64,000 bases of DNA from Pseudomonas sp. 21 (lineage in GTDB: Bacteria; Pseudomonadota; Gammaproteobacteria; Pseudomonadales; Pseudomonadaceae), in NCBI RefSeq assembly GCF_000955805.1, contig NZ_JYOA01000004.1:300580-364579 (forward strand), read 5' to 3'. A model generated the notes under the pieces. That model worked only from the letters and a program-made list of their open reading frames with translations. It was not told the DNA's origin and searched no databases. Shown one piece after another: positions 1-10,028 of the stretch. How positions within the stretch are numbered: position 1 is the stretch's first letter; every line of letters starts with the position of its first letter. The position numbers were made by a program, and so were the translations under genes.

Positions 1-986
1 CTGGCACTGGCGTCAGTGACCTGGTCACCGGTGATGATCACGCCACGTTCCAGGCTCGCCGGCGGACGACGCGGCTCGCGGAAATCGAAGGTCTCGGTGG
101 AGGACTTGATCGCATCCGGCTCGGCGGCCAGGCGGAACTCCAGGTTGGCGGTCTTGCCGAGGATACGCTTGGCTTCGGCGGTATCCTGCACGCCCGGCAA
201 CTCGACGACGATGCGGTTGGCGCCCTGACGCTGCACCAGCGGCTCGGACACGCCCAGCTCGTTCACGCGGTTGCGGACGGTGGTGAGGTTCTGCTTGATC
301 GAGTATTCGCGGATTTCGGCCAGCTTGGTGGCGGTCATGGCCAGGCGCAGGACCTGCATGCCATTACGCTCGCTCTGGGCGGTTTCGAAATCGCGGAAAT
401 CCTTGGCGATGATCGACTTGGCCTTGTCCAGGTCGGCTTCCTCGGTGAAGCCCAGCTGGATGCCGCCGTCCTGCACAGGCAGGCTGCGGTAGCGCACGCG
501 CTCTTTACGCAGGGCGCTCTTGACCTCGTTCTCGTACACCTTCATACGAGCGTCGACGGCTTTTTCCATGTCCACTTCCAGCAGGAAGTGCACACCACCG
601 GACAGGTCCAGACCCAGCTTCATCGGGTGGGCGGCGATATTGCGCAGCCAGTTCGGCGTGGTCTGGGCCAGGTTCAGGGCGACTACGTAGTCGTCCCCCA
701 GCGCGCGGCGGACGATGTCCTTGGCCGGCAGCTGGTCTTCCTGCTTGGCCAGGCGGATCAGGCCGCTGTTCTTGCCCAGCGAGCCCGCCTTGACGGCGAT
801 GCCGGCATCGGCGAGCGCCTTGCTGGCCTTGTCCACGTCGGCCTGGGTGACCTGCAGCGCGGTGCTCGCGCCACTGATCTGGACGGCCGGATCGTCCGGA
901 TAGAGGTTGGGTGCGGAATAGATGAAACCGACGGCCAGGACCGCCAGGATCAGCAGATACTTCCACAGGGGATACTTGTTGAGCAT
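1..986 (-). CDS. secD: Protein translocase subunit SecD (N-terminal part, cut by window edge)
   Basis: Inner-membrane subunit of the SecDF-YajC complex, which uses the proton gradient to help pull secreted proteins through SecYEG. The visible 328 residues start MLNKYPLWKYLL, with a first membrane helix at about residues 7-25. The large periplasmic P1 region follows, including the family signature LGLDLSGGVHFLLEVD. The C-terminal membrane bundle lies beyond base 1. The start is the ATG at 986, 64 bp after the yajC stop. The order yajC-secD is the standard one and secF is expected next, off the edge. Identification is firm because the sequence matches the family along its whole visible length. 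Confidence 0.96.
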   Translation of the reverse strand, partial: MLNKYPLWKYLLILAVLAVGFIYSAPNLYPDDPAVQISGASTALQVTQADVDKASKALADAGIAVKAGSLGKNSGLIRLAKQEDQLPAKDIVRRALGDDYVVALNLAQTTPNWLRNIAAHPMKLGLDLSGGVHFLLEVDMEKAVDARMKVYENEVKSALRKERVRYRSLPVQDGGIQLGFTEEADLDKAKSIIAKDFRDFETAQSERNGMQVLRLAMTATKLAEIREYSIKQNLTTVRNRVNELGVSEPLVQRQGANRIVVELPGVQDTAEAKRILGKTANLEFRLAAEPDAIKSSTETFDFREPRRPPASLERGVIITGDQVTDASA

Positions 987-1050
987 GACACCGCCCGTTA
1001 TGACGCGGGGCGCATCTTGCGCCCCGTCGGTTGGGTTTCTAAGAGGTGGA

Positions 1051-1392
1051 TCAGATCGCCTTCAGGGTGCCTTTCGGCAGGGTCGCGGCGATCGCGGCCT
1101 TCTGGAACTTCAGCTCGACGTTGTCGGAAACCTCGACGACGACGAAGTCCTCGGCGACCTTGGTCACCTTGCCGGCGATACCGGCGGAAGTGACGACTTC
1201 ATCACCCTTCTGCAGGCCGGACAGCAGGTTCTTGTGCTCTTTCGAGCGCTTGGCCTGGGGACGCCAGATCATCAGGTAGAAGATGACCAGGAAACCGACC
1301 AGGAAAATCCACTCGAAGCCAGTGCCGGCCGGGCCTGCAGCAGCGGCGGGTGCGGCGGCGTCAGCGTAGGCAGCGGGAATCAGAAAACTCAT
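1051..1392 (-). CDS. yajC: Preprotein translocase subunit YajC
   Basis: Small inner-membrane partner of SecD/SecF. The 113-residue protein begins MSFLIPAAYADAAAP. A single membrane helix (about residues 27-46, FEWIFLVGFLVIFYLMIW) is followed by the signature RPQAKRSKEH and a cytoplasmic beta-rich domain (LQKGDEVVTSAGIAGKV). A longer upstream reading frame exists, but the ATG at 1392 has an AGGAG box just before it and gives the usual family length. It lies 38 bp after tgt and 64 bp before secD, so all four genes from queA on are probably one transcript. Confidence 0.96.
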   Translation of the reverse strand: MSFLIPAAYADAAAPAAAAGPAGTGFEWIFLVGFLVIFYLMIWRPQAKRSKEHKNLLSGLQKGDEVVTSAGIAGKVTKVAEDFVVVEVSDNVELKFQKAAIAATLPKGTLKAI

Positions 1393-1430
1393 TGGAAACT
1401 CCTGTCTCAAAGCTTTTTCGATGAATAAGG

Positions 1431-2561
<1,131 letters not shown>

Positions 2562-3605
2562 TCAGTCCTCGGGGCCGCGCGGTGCCGGGTTGCGGGTAAT
2601 GAACATGGCATCGCCGTAGCTGAAGAAGCGATAGCCCTGCTCGACTGCCGCCGCGTAGGCGGCCATGGTCTCGGGGTAGCCGGCGAAGGCGGAGACCAGC
2701 ATCAGCAGGGTGGATTCCGGCAGGTGGAAGTTGGTGACCAGGGCGTCGACCACGTGGAACGGCCGCCCGGGGAAGATGAAGATATCGGTGTCGCCACTGA
2801 AGGGTTTGAGTACGCCATCACGGGCCGCGCTTTCCAGCGAACGCACGCTGGTGGTGCCAACGGCGACCACACGACCACCGCGCGCCTTGCAGGCGGCCAC
2901 GGCGTCAACCACGTCCTGGCTGACTTCCAGCCATTCGTTGTGCATGTGGTGGTCTTCGATGCGCTCCACGCGTACCGGCTGGAAGGTGCCGGCACCGACG
3001 TGCAGGGTGACGAACGCGGTGTCCACGCCCTTGGCGCGGATCGACTCCAGCAGCGCCTCGTCGAAGTGCAGGCCGGCGGTCGGCGCCGCCACGGCGCCCG
3101 CGCGCTCGGCATAGACAGTCTGGTAACGCTCGCGGTCCGCGTCTTCATCCGGGCGGTCTATATAAGGCGGCAGCGGCATGTGCCCGACGCGTTCCAGCAG
3201 CGGCAGGACGTCCTCGCTGAAGCCCAGCTCGAACAGCGCGTCGTGGCGCTGCAGCATCTCGGCTTCGCCACCGCCGTCGATGAGGATCTTCGAACCCGGC
3301 TTGGGCGACTTGCTGGAGCGCACGTGGGCCAGCACGCGATGGCTGTCCAGCACGCGCTCCACGAGGATTTCCAGCTTGCCACCGGAAGCCTTCTGGCCAA
3401 ACAGGCGGGCAGGGATTACCCGGGTGTTGTTGAACACCATCAGGTCACCCGGCTTGAGGAAGCCGAGGATGTCAGCAAATTGCCGGTGGCTGAGCTCGCC
3501 GCTGGGACCGTCCAGCACCAGCAGTCGGCTGGAGCGGCGTTCCGGAAGCGGATGGCGGGCGATCAGCGCCTCGGGCAGGTCGAAATGAAAGTCAGCGACG
3601 CGCAT
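2562..3605 (-). CDS. queA: S-adenosylmethionine:tRNA ribosyltransferase-isomerase
   Basis: Transfers and isomerises the ribosyl group of SAM onto preQ1-tRNA to make epoxyqueuosine. The 347-residue length is typical. It starts [16 protein letters not shown] and contains [13 protein letters not shown], the [13 protein letters not shown] block, [12 protein letters not shown] and [13 protein letters not shown] [14 protein letters not shown], all QueA hallmarks. It is the first gene of queA-tgt-yajC-secD. Its upstream region (3606-3670) sits back to back with the tRNA-Leu promoter. No preQ1 riboswitch-like leader was recognised, in keeping with QueA acting late in the pathway. Confidence 0.97.
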   Translation of the reverse strand: MRVADFHFDLPEALIARHPLPERRSSRLLVLDGPSGELSHRQFADILGFLKPGDLMVFNNTRVIPARLFGQKASGGKLEILVERVLDSHRVLAHVRSSKSPKPGSKILIDGGGEAEMLQRHDALFELGFSEDVLPLLERVGHMPLPPYIDRPDEDADRERYQTVYAERAGAVAAPTAGLHFDEALLESIRAKGVDTAFVTLHVGAGTFQPVRVERIEDHHMHNEWLEVSQDVVDAVAACKARGGRVVAVGTTSVRSLESAARDGVLKPFSGDTDIFIFPGRPFHVVDALVTNFHLPESTLLMLVSAFAGYPETMAAYAAAVEQGYRFFSYGDAMFITRNPAPRGPED

Positions 3606-3670
3606 GGGAGAGCTTTCTCGAAGGGGCGCACATCTTACTGGAAATGCCGATTTCTGACCATGCGAGCCGA

Positions 3671-3699
3671 TTGACCGACGCAGAGCGCCTCCCTATACT
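3671..3699 (+). promoter_or_regulatory. Sigma-70 promoter of tRNA-Leu
   Basis: TTGACC (3671-3676), a 17-bp spacer, and TATACT (3694-3699). The first base of the mature tRNA is 12 bp after the -10 box, leaving room for a very short leader. Both boxes are near consensus and the spacing is ideal, as expected for a stable-RNA promoter. Confidence 0.85.
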
Positions 3700-3710
3700 G
3701 CCGCGCCATT

Positions 3711-3796
3711 GCCTCGGTGGCGGAATGGTAGACGCGGCGGATTCAAAATCCGTTTCTGGCGACAGAGTGAGAGTTCGAGTCTCTCCCGGGGCACCA
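3711..3796 (+). tRNA. tRNA-Leu (anticodon CAA)
   Basis: An 86-base class II tRNA with an encoded CCA end. The acceptor stem GCCTCGG pairs with CCGGGGC (one G-T wobble). The anticodon loop TTCAAAA gives CAA, which decodes UUG. A long variable arm follows, then the T-arm GAGTTCGAGTCTC. Leucine tRNAs are class II, which fits the length. A transcription terminator lies 42 bp downstream. Confidence 0.95.
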
Positions 3797-3838
3797 CCAC
3801 ATCGTTCCGACAGTTCCGATGAAGTGTCGAAACCCACG

Positions 3839-3867
3839 AAAAACCGGCCCTCGGGCCGGTTTTTTGT
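3839..3867. terminator. Bidirectional Rho-independent terminator
   Basis: AAACCGGCCC-TCG-GGGCCGGTTTTTT-like hairpin: ACCGGCCC and GGGCCGGT pair around a 2-base loop, with an A run before and a T run after. It can end the tRNA-Leu transcript on the plus strand and the pilus operon (fimT stop at 3917) on the minus strand. Confidence 0.85.
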
Positions 3868-3916
3868 TGTCTGCGATTTGCCCTGCGAGGTACCGGGAAG
3901 GCCAGGGATCACCCGC

Positions 3917-4417
3917 TCAGGAACAGGTCCCGGTCGTCGTCTTGCTGACATAGGCACGCCCGGTGGCACTGACGCTCACCACCCGCTCCTGCGCCCCCGC
4001 GCTGGGAGCGGAGCGGCAGACGGTGATACTCGCCTGGGTGTTGCCCACGCCGGTCGGCTGGAAATCGACCTTGGCGACGTTGGAAGTGACCTTGAACCCC
4101 GTCGGCGCGGCGGGATGTTTCTGGATCACGGTAGAGCCGGAAATCACGATCCAGCCCTGCTCCCAGCCGCCGGAGCCGCAACTGGTGCCGTTGCTGGATA
4201 CGCACAGGCTGGTCACCGTGTTGCGCTTGATCGCTTCGCTGCGCCCCATGGCGACGCCCGCCACCAGGTCGTTGGCACTGGAGGCGAGCTTGCCGGCGAG
4301 GGTCGCGTCGCCCAGCGAAGGCACGGCGATACCGACCAGGATTGCCAGCACCGCGAGGGTCACCATCAGTTCCAGCAGGGTGAAACCCTTGGCTGGGCGT
4401 CTATTGATCGCACGCAT
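3917..4417 (-). CDS. Minor type IV pilin, GspH/FimT family
   Basis: Predicted minor pilin that helps start pilus assembly in the inner membrane. The 166-residue prepilin has a short basic leader MRAINRRPAKG, a type III cleavage site before FTLLELMV with the conserved Glu5, and one hydrophobic helix. The globular GspH domain shows the typical GWEQGWIV block. Two cysteines near the ends (CVSS/CGSG and the final TGTCS) suggest disulfides. It is the last gene of the pil operon, 11 bp after pilY1. In P. aeruginosa the equivalent gene (fimU/fimT) stands first, so the operon order here differs. FimT and FimU cannot be told apart by eye. Confidence 0.88.
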   Translation of the reverse strand: MRAINRRPAKGFTLLELMVTLAVLAILVGIAVPSLGDATLAGKLASSANDLVAGVAMGRSEAIKRNTVTSLCVSSNGTSCGSGGWEQGWIVISGSTVIQKHPAAPTGFKVTSNVAKVDFQPTGVGNTQASITVCRSAPSAGAQERVVSVSATGRAYVSKTTTGTCS

Positions 4418-4428
4418 GGCTTACCCTC

Positions 4429-7400
4429 CTATCGCTCGATATCCCAGAACACCCAGGACTTGGGCTGCGGGCTGGTGCCCGGCGCGGTCGGCTCGGAGAC
4501 CTTCAGCGGCGAATCGGAAGAACCGCCGATGATGAAGTCCCTCAGGCTGCCGTCGTCGAGTTGCACGCGCCCCGCCACGGGTGACGGAGGCAGGCCGCCG
4601 CCGGAGATGACGCCGAAGCGCTGGTCACCCGTGCCGGCGGCGTTCAGGTAACTGATGTTGTAGACGCGCGCGGTGCCCAGGCTGGAGCAGCTGGTGGAGC
4701 TGGCCACGGCCGGCTGGTGGGTGCTGAAGGTGATGTTGTTGTAGAGCAGCAGCGCCGAGGTCACTACCTGCTCGGTCGATTGCAGGCCCAGGTACCAGCC
4801 TTTGGGGTAGGCCGCGACCTGCGTATTGGTAGGCGTGGCTGTGGAGGTAATGGGCAGCAGCGAGTTGTTGCAGATCAGGTTGGCGGCGCAGGTGGCGTTC
4901 TCCAGGGTCAGCCAGTTGACGTCGCTGGGCTTGTCACGCAGGGCATAGAAGCGGTTCGCCACGCTGGCGGCGGAGGTGTAGGTGAGCAGCGGCTTCTCGC
5001 GGTCGCCGGAGCCCAGCAGGATCACGAACTCGCCGTTGACGGAGGCCACCTCCGGACCATAGAGGAACTTGCGGTTGGCCGTACAGGAGGTAGCCGTCGC
5101 GCATCCCAGGGAAGCAATCTTGGTAATGGTCCAGTTGGCCGGTGCGGTGCTGCCGATGGCACTGAAGGCATCGACGCCGGAAATCCGGTAGACGTTGCCC
5201 CCCAGGTCAGAGGCGTAGCCGTAAGCGATCATGCCGCTGCTGTTGGTGACCAGCGCGACGCTGCCGACCACCCCGCGATCGGTGTCGAAGGTCTTCAGCA
5301 AGGCGCCAGTGTCGGCATCCATCAAATAGATGTGATTGCCCTTGGAGGACGTCGTGCAGGTATTGGGGTCGGCGTCCTCGCACTTGTCATAGCCACCGCC
5401 CATGGCCAGGATCGTCGACGCACCGCTGCCGTAGCCTTGCGCGAGGACAGGAACGGGCGTGGCCCAGGTCTGCCCCATGCCGCTCAGGCCGGTGCTGCAG
5501 CCGGTGTCATTGGCCATGTTGGGGCAACCGACCTTCCACTTCAGGGTCGGGCTGGCCGGGGTGGTCACGTCAAAGGCATAGAGCGAGCGGCCGCCGCGGC
5601 GCATGGCCGAGTAGATCCAGGTGCTGGTGCCCTGCTGCACCACGGAAACCGAGCCGTCCATGCCGTAGTCCTTGGGCTGCGGCGTCGGCGTGCCGGTGGT
5701 ATGGCCGGGGAAGCTGATGGTGGTGGTGTTGTCGCGCAGGCGCTTGATCCGCGGGTAGAACTCCGGCGGCATGAACGACCAGATTTCACTGCCGGCCGAG
5801 ACACCGGCGACGGTGCCGCTGCGATTGCCGTTGATGGCGTGCAACAGCCCGTCGTTGGCACCGTAGTAGACCACCACCAGGGGGGAAGAGGTGGTGCCAT
5901 AGTTGACCGCCGCAGGACGCGAGTGCACGACGTCGCCGTGTACCGACGGGCGCATTTCGGTGACGTTGGCGTTGAGATTCTCGTCCTGATTGTCGGCGCC
6001 GACGGCCCAGCCGATCAGGTTGGTCCGTTCGGTGGCGTCCGCCGCCCCCAGCAGCGCCTGGGTCACGGCGGTGTTGGCGGTGTTGAAGTTGGTGAGCGCC
6101 GTGCAGGTGGTGGGGTCGCAAGTCTTCATGGTCCGCGAGCTGGCCTGGCGCAGCACATAGGCCTGCGCGCCTTTCTCGACGATGTTGCCGTCGGGATAGT
6201 TGGAGACGTCGGACCCGGTCACGGTCAGGCAGTTGCCCTGGGGCTTGAAGGCCCAGTAGTTATCCAGCGAGGTGGGTGTCCAGAAGCTGCGGGCGCATTC
6301 GGTGATGAAACCGGTACCGCTGTTGATTGCACTGTTGCCGTTGGCGTCCACCGTGGTGAGCTGGCTGCTGACCACGCCCACCTTGTATTGCTTGAGGTTG
6401 CCGGGCCAGCGCGGGAAGGAGTCGGAGTCCGGACGGAACATGCCGACGAACACCTGGTTCAGGTAGGTACTCTGGGAACTCACGCTGATCGGCAGGGTGA
6501 CGGAGGCGAATACGCTGTTGGTGGCCTGGATCTCGGAGAAGATGGCATTCAGCGCGTCGGAAATCTGCGTGCCGCTGGAGCTCACGTCAAAGTACTTGCC
6601 ACTGCTGACGTTGGCCATGCTCTTGAGCAGCGCAGTCCAGCCGGGCCCCTGGCCTGTGGTGACCTTGTTGATGTCCACGGTGTAGGTGGTGATGGACTGG
6701 GTGCTCTTCTTCATGAAGCGCGCCCACTCGTCGGCCATGTTGTCCTGCGAGCCGCTGGGGGAAATGGGAATCGCGGTGGTGTTGCCCCCCGCCGCGGCGA
6801 GGGCCGAGGAGGCCTGGGTGAGGTCGGCAGTATTGTCCTGGGCCGCACCGTTACTGATGTAGATGATGAAGTTCTTCGCGCAGCCGGCCACGATCGGGTT
6901 GTTGTAGGTGGTAGCGACCTTCGACGACAGCGCGTTACCGCTCAGCGCGTAGATGGCGTTGGATGCCGTGGTGCCGCCGACGTTGCCAGTGAAATCGGTC
7001 TTGGCCTTCTGGTTGCCGGCGTAGGGCGTACCCGCCGAGTAGTACAGCCAGGCCTCCTCCATTGCCTTGGATACCTTGCCGTTGTTGGACTTGTCGTTCT
7101 TTACGTCCAGGCTGCTGACCAGCGTCTGGTACTTGGGCTTGACCGAGCTGTCGAGCAGGCGCATGGCGGCGCGCACATAGGCGCCGTCATTGCCCTTGTC
7201 GCTGCCACCGGTCTCGGTGAACAGCATCAGGCCGACACGGAACTTGTTCACCTGCAGCCCGTTGACCACCGACGCCAGCGCGGTCATCTCGTTGCTGAAC
7301 GGCGTGGTCCAGTTGGCGGTGTTGTCCAGGATGATCAGGACGTTGGGCGCGTCCGTGGCCCCCGTGGGGGTGCCGACGAACAGGTCGATGTCCTCGGCGC

Positions 7401-7479
7401 GGACGGCCGACTGGGCGACACACAGGAGGCAGAGGGCGAGTATCCGCCGGAGCATTCCGGCCTGGCAGCTCTTGTTCAT
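4429..7479 (-). CDS. pilY1: Type IV pilus tip adhesin / biogenesis factor PilY1
   Basis: Large secreted protein that caps or tunes type IV pili and, in relatives, senses surfaces. The ATG at 7479 (MNKSCQAGMLRRIL) gives 1016 residues with a signal peptide ending near AVRA-ED; the longer upstream frame overlaps pilX and lacks a signal. Residues about 35-345 form a von Willebrand A-like domain starting NVLIILDNTANW. The C-terminal half has the PilC/PilY1 propeller signatures GDVVHSRPAAV and VVYYGANDGLLHAING. An acidic stretch DKCEDADPN is a candidate calcium loop. Cysteines are numerous, as expected for a periplasmic protein. The MIDAS motif is degenerate (D-N-T-A-N in place of D-x-S-x-S). It starts 2 bp after the pilX stop. 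Confidence 0.93.
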   Translation of the reverse strand: MNKSCQAGMLRRILALCLLCVAQSAVRAEDIDLFVGTPTGATDAPNVLIILDNTANWTTPFSNEMTALASVVNGLQVNKFRVGLMLFTETGGSDKGNDGAYVRAAMRLLDSSVKPKYQTLVSSLDVKNDKSNNGKVSKAMEEAWLYYSAGTPYAGNQKAKTDFTGNVGGTTASNAIYALSGNALSSKVATTYNNPIVAGCAKNFIIYISNGAAQDNTADLTQASSALAAAGGNTTAIPISPSGSQDNMADEWARFMKKSTQSITTYTVDINKVTTGQGPGWTALLKSMANVSSGKYFDVSSSGTQISDALNAIFSEIQATNSVFASVTLPISVSSQSTYLNQVFVGMFRPDSDSFPRWPGNLKQYKVGVVSSQLTTVDANGNSAINSGTGFITECARSFWTPTSLDNYWAFKPQGNCLTVTGSDVSNYPDGNIVEKGAQAYVLRQASSRTMKTCDPTTCTALTNFNTANTAVTQALLGAADATERTNLIGWAVGADNQDENLNANVTEMRPSVHGDVVHSRPAAVNYGTTSSPLVVVYYGANDGLLHAINGNRSGTVAGVSAGSEIWSFMPPEFYPRIKRLRDNTTTISFPGHTTGTPTPQPKDYGMDGSVSVVQQGTSTWIYSAMRRGGRSLYAFDVTTPASPTLKWKVGCPNMANDTGCSTGLSGMGQTWATPVPVLAQGYGSGASTILAMGGGYDKCEDADPNTCTTSSKGNHIYLMDADTGALLKTFDTDRGVVGSVALVTNSSGMIAYGYASDLGGNVYRISGVDAFSAIGSTAPANWTITKIASLGCATATSCTANRKFLYGPEVASVNGEFVILLGSGDREKPLLTYTSAASVANRFYALRDKPSDVNWLTLENATCAANLICNNSLLPITSTATPTNTQVAAYPKGWYLGLQSTEQVVTSALLLYNNITFSTHQPAVASSTSCSSLGTARVYNISYLNAAGTGDQRFGVISGGGLPPSPVAGRVQLDDGSLRDFIIGGSSDSPLKVSEPTAPGTSPQPKSWVFWDIER

Positions 7480-7481
7480 GT

Positions 7482-7970
7482 TCAGGCTCCGCACGCGGCG
7501 ATCTTCTGCGAATCGGTCAGGTGCACCCGCACCCCGGAACGCACTCTTACCGAGGTGCCGGTCACGGCATCGGTGACGTTGGCGTTGAGGCCCCAGACGG
7601 TGTCCCACCCCGTGGAACACATGGCTGCCTGGCCACCACCACAAGCCAGATTCGAGGGACTCGGCCTGGCGCTCATGCACACCGGCGACGCCATGGAAAC
7701 CTGGTAGTCGGTGGTGCCGTCGTTATTGATGTCGACGTTGAGCTGCTCGGCCGTCGGCGCGGCGGTGAAAGCCGAGCCGATGACCCGCTGGATGCCGACA
7801 TCAGCCGCGGCAATGGCCTCATTGCGGAACTGCATGTTGCCCACTGCCTTCAGATTGGTGCCGCTGAGGGTGTAGGCGCTGCCGACCATCAGCATCAGCA
7901 TCAGCAACATCACCAGGGCGACCACCAGGGTCGCGCCCTGCTGGGCTCTCGAATTGCGCTGCGTCGTCAT
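7482..7970 (-). CDS. pilX: Minor pilin PilX
   Basis: Minor pilin of the pilus priming complex. 162 residues: a basic leader (MTTQRNSRAQQG), then ATLVVALVMLLMLMLMVG, the long hydrophobic helix typical of the PilX N-terminal domain, which lacks the Glu5 of classical pilins. The region AVGNMQFRNEAIAAADVGIQ matches the family. Three or more cysteines are in the C-terminal half. The start overlaps the pilW stop (ATGA, 7970-7967), implying translational coupling. The gene ends 2 bp before pilY1, its known functional partner. Confidence 0.9.
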   Translation of the reverse strand: MTTQRNSRAQQGATLVVALVMLLMLMLMVGSAYTLSGTNLKAVGNMQFRNEAIAAADVGIQRVIGSAFTAAPTAEQLNVDINNDGTTDYQVSMASPVCMSARPSPSNLACGGGQAAMCSTGWDTVWGLNANVTDAVTGTSVRVRSGVRVHLTDSQKIAACGA

Positions 7971-9085
7971 GGCGTCTGCCTCCGACGGGATACGTTCACC
8001 AGCGTGGCGCTGGAGGTGAACAGATGCCGTTTGTAGCCATCGGTGAACGGGCCGAGGGTGGAACCCCCCAGGGCATAGGTCTTGTCCGAGGTGTAGCCCG
8101 CCGTCTGGGTACGGGCGCGAGCCAGGACGTAGAGCCGGGCTTCCACCACGTTTGCCAGCTGGTCCACCGTGCAGGAGCCAGCCCCGCAGTGGACGAAGCT
8201 GCCATCAGGCGAGCCATCGCCACGGTTGGTCACGGTGACCCGGGTGTTGGGGTCATCCCAATGCGGCGCCGCGAGGTAGTCGGTCGGATTGTTCGACTTG
8301 CTGAGGCTGTCGAGGCCCAGCTCGACGCGGAAAGCCTGTACCCCCTCGATCAGTGGTACCGCCGCCTGCAGTGCGTTGGCCGGCGTGGCCCCACCGGAAA
8401 GGTCGAAGGTTGAGCGCATCAGCGTCGGTATGCCGTCGCCTGCGCTTACCGCGTAATCACGCACGTAGTACAGATCGATGACGAACTTGCGACGCTCGGC
8501 GACGGACAGGCAGTTGAGGCTCTTCAAGGTGAAGCCTGTGGTGTCCAGCACAAAGGCTCCCAAGGTCTCGTCCTTGCAGAAGGACGACTGGAAATACACC
8601 TTGCCGGCCGACAGTGCATCGCAATTGCCAACGCCCGGTGAACAGGTATCGACATGCCGCACCACCAGCACATCGGAATTGCTCGCCAGGTTGGTGACGA
8701 TGGCCGAACAACCTGGGGGCACCGCGGAGAAGGTCTGTGCCACGATGCCGACGGAATTGATCCTGTCCTGCTGCGTCCAGGTCGAGAAGGCCGAGCACAC
8801 CGGCGGCAAAGCCGTCGGGTAATCGGCCGGCGGATCGGTCGCGGTCAGGTCATCGAACTGCGGTACATAGCCATTCCAGAACCCGGCGTGAGCCAGGTCT
8901 TCCTGCAGTAGGCCGACGGCGAAGCGGCCGTTCTCGATCAGCGAGTTGGTCTGGGCCATGTCGTCACTGGTCCGGCGCAGGTTCAGGTAGAGCGTCAGCA
9001 CCGCGACCATGATCAGCAGGCTGATGGTCACGGCGATCATCATTTCCACCAGGGTGAAGCCCCTGTGGCGGGATACGCCGCTCAT
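7967..9085 (-). CDS. pilW: Minor pilin PilW
   Basis: Minor pilin linking the pilin core complex to PilX/PilY1. The 372-residue form starts MSGVSRHRG, cleaved before FTLVEMMIAV with Glu5 present. A membrane helix follows, then LRRTSDDMAQTNSLIENGRFAVGLLQEDLAHAGF, diagnostic for the PilW family. A longer frame opens at 9340 inside pilV but lacks a pilin leader. The ATG at 9085 forms an ATGA overlap with the pilV stop. It likewise overlaps pilX at its own end. Confidence 0.92.
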   Translation of the reverse strand: MSGVSRHRGFTLVEMMIAVTISLLIMVAVLTLYLNLRRTSDDMAQTNSLIENGRFAVGLLQEDLAHAGFWNGYVPQFDDLTATDPPADYPTALPPVCSAFSTWTQQDRINSVGIVAQTFSAVPPGCSAIVTNLASNSDVLVVRHVDTCSPGVGNCDALSAGKVYFQSSFCKDETLGAFVLDTTGFTLKSLNCLSVAERRKFVIDLYYVRDYAVSAGDGIPTLMRSTFDLSGGATPANALQAAVPLIEGVQAFRVELGLDSLSKSNNPTDYLAAPHWDDPNTRVTVTNRGDGSPDGSFVHCGAGSCTVDQLANVVEARLYVLARARTQTAGYTSDKTYALGGSTLGPFTDGYKRHLFTSSATLVNVSRRRQTP

Positions 9086-9645
9086 AGCGAGGCCACCCGC
9101 ACGACCGTGGTGACCACGCGCCGGCACAGATCGCTGCTGCACCCGGAGCTGCCGTTGTAGCTGCCACTGCCGCAAGCCACACTCGAAGGCGGTGCCGAGA
9201 TCGGCGACATGCCCTGCCAGGCCACGGTGATCAGGTACTGATTGCTGCCCAGCGACTCGATGCAGCCGCGCCCACCAAGCATGGCGCCGGCCTTCACGCT
9301 GCCGCCTCCCACTTCCGCCGCGCCCTGCAGGCTGTTGCACCAGTCGGCGAGGTCCGCCTGCTGGCGGGTTCCGCTGCTGGTCGGACAGGTCATGCCCGCG
9401 CCCACCGGCGAGCTGCTGCCGGTGACGTAGCTGGAAGAGTTCTTCGCGTTGGCGTTCATCCGGCTGGAAATGTCATTGAGCAGCAGCAGCGCCTGGGCGC
9501 GCTGGTAGGACTCCATATCCGACAGCTGCATGCGCATCTGCAGCTTGGCCAGACCGAGCAGGCCCAGCGAGATGATGAGGATGCTGACGAGCAATTCGAT
9601 CAGGGTGAAGCCGCGTTGCCGGGAGGTCATCATGTCGATCACCAC
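9082..9645 (-). CDS. pilV: Minor pilin PilV
   Basis: Minor pilin with the leader MMTSRQRG, cleavage before FTLIELLVSILIISLG, Glu5 conserved, and the PilV-type continuation LGLAKLQMRMQLSDMESYQRAQALLLLNDISSRM. Up to 187 residues. The start given (9645) overlaps the pilE stop by 7 bp; the ATG at 9633 (MMTSR) is an equally good start and gives a 183-residue product. Neither has a strong ribosome site, so coupling to pilE translation is likely. It shares an ATGA overlap with pilW. Confidence 0.9.
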   Translation of the reverse strand: MVIDMMTSRQRGFTLIELLVSILIISLGLLGLAKLQMRMQLSDMESYQRAQALLLLNDISSRMNANAKNSSSYVTGSSSPVGAGMTCPTSSGTRQQADLADWCNSLQGAAEVGGGSVKAGAMLGGRGCIESLGSNQYLITVAWQGMSPISAPPSSVACGSGSYNGSSGCSSDLCRRVVTTVVRVASL

Positions 9646-10028
9646 TTCGCCGATGGCGTCCGAGTGCCGTCGCTGCCAAGGGTCAGGTTGCCGTCGCTGG
9701 CCTGTGCTCCGCCTGGCGTGAAGGTGATGGTGAAAGTCGGCGGTGTGCCGCTGCCCACGGTGATGTCGTAGCTGTAGTCGCCCGACACCTCACTGGGCAG
9801 CGCATAGCCGCCGCCTTCCAGCTGCGTCTTGCTGGCGTAGGCACGATTGGCCAGCAGGTACTGCTGCTGGCGATTGGCGATGTCCATCATCTGCGCCTGG
9901 GCCGCGGACCGCTTGCCCCGGATGATGTACTGCTGATAGCTGGGGTAAGCAATTGCAGCCAGGATCGCCACTATCGCCGCCACCACCATCAATTCGATCA
10001 GGGTAAAACCGCGGGAACTAACGGGCAT
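9639..10028 (-). CDS. pilE: Type IV pilin of the PilE class
   Basis: 129-residue prepilin, first gene of the operon. Leader MPVSSRG, then FTLIELMVVAAIVAILAAIAYPSY, with the PilE-type region GKRSAAQAQMMDIANRQQQYLLANRAYAS. The frame opens 11 codons earlier (10061), but the ATG at 10028 has AGAGAG about 8 bp upstream and gives a leader of normal length. No cysteine pair is present at the C-terminus (ending TPSAKW), so it is more like a minor PilE than a disulfide-looped major pilin. In P. aeruginosa pilE ends the cluster; here it begins it. Confidence 0.9.
   Translation of the reverse strand: MPVSSRGFTLIELMVVAAIVAILAAIAYPSYQQYIIRGKRSAAQAQMMDIANRQQQYLLANRAYASKTQLEGGGYALPSEVSGDYSYDITVGSGTPPTFTITFTPGGAQASDGNLTLGSDGTRTPSAKW

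Noticed and set aside
3606..3670. preQ1 riboswitch upstream of queA
   Set aside because: The 65-bp gap is too short and shows no preQ1-type pseudoknot; queA is not usually under preQ1 control.
4717..7707. Open frame of 996 codons on the plus strand across pilY1
   Set aside because: Antisense shadow of pilY1 with no recognisable domain; pilY1 has signal peptide and family signatures.
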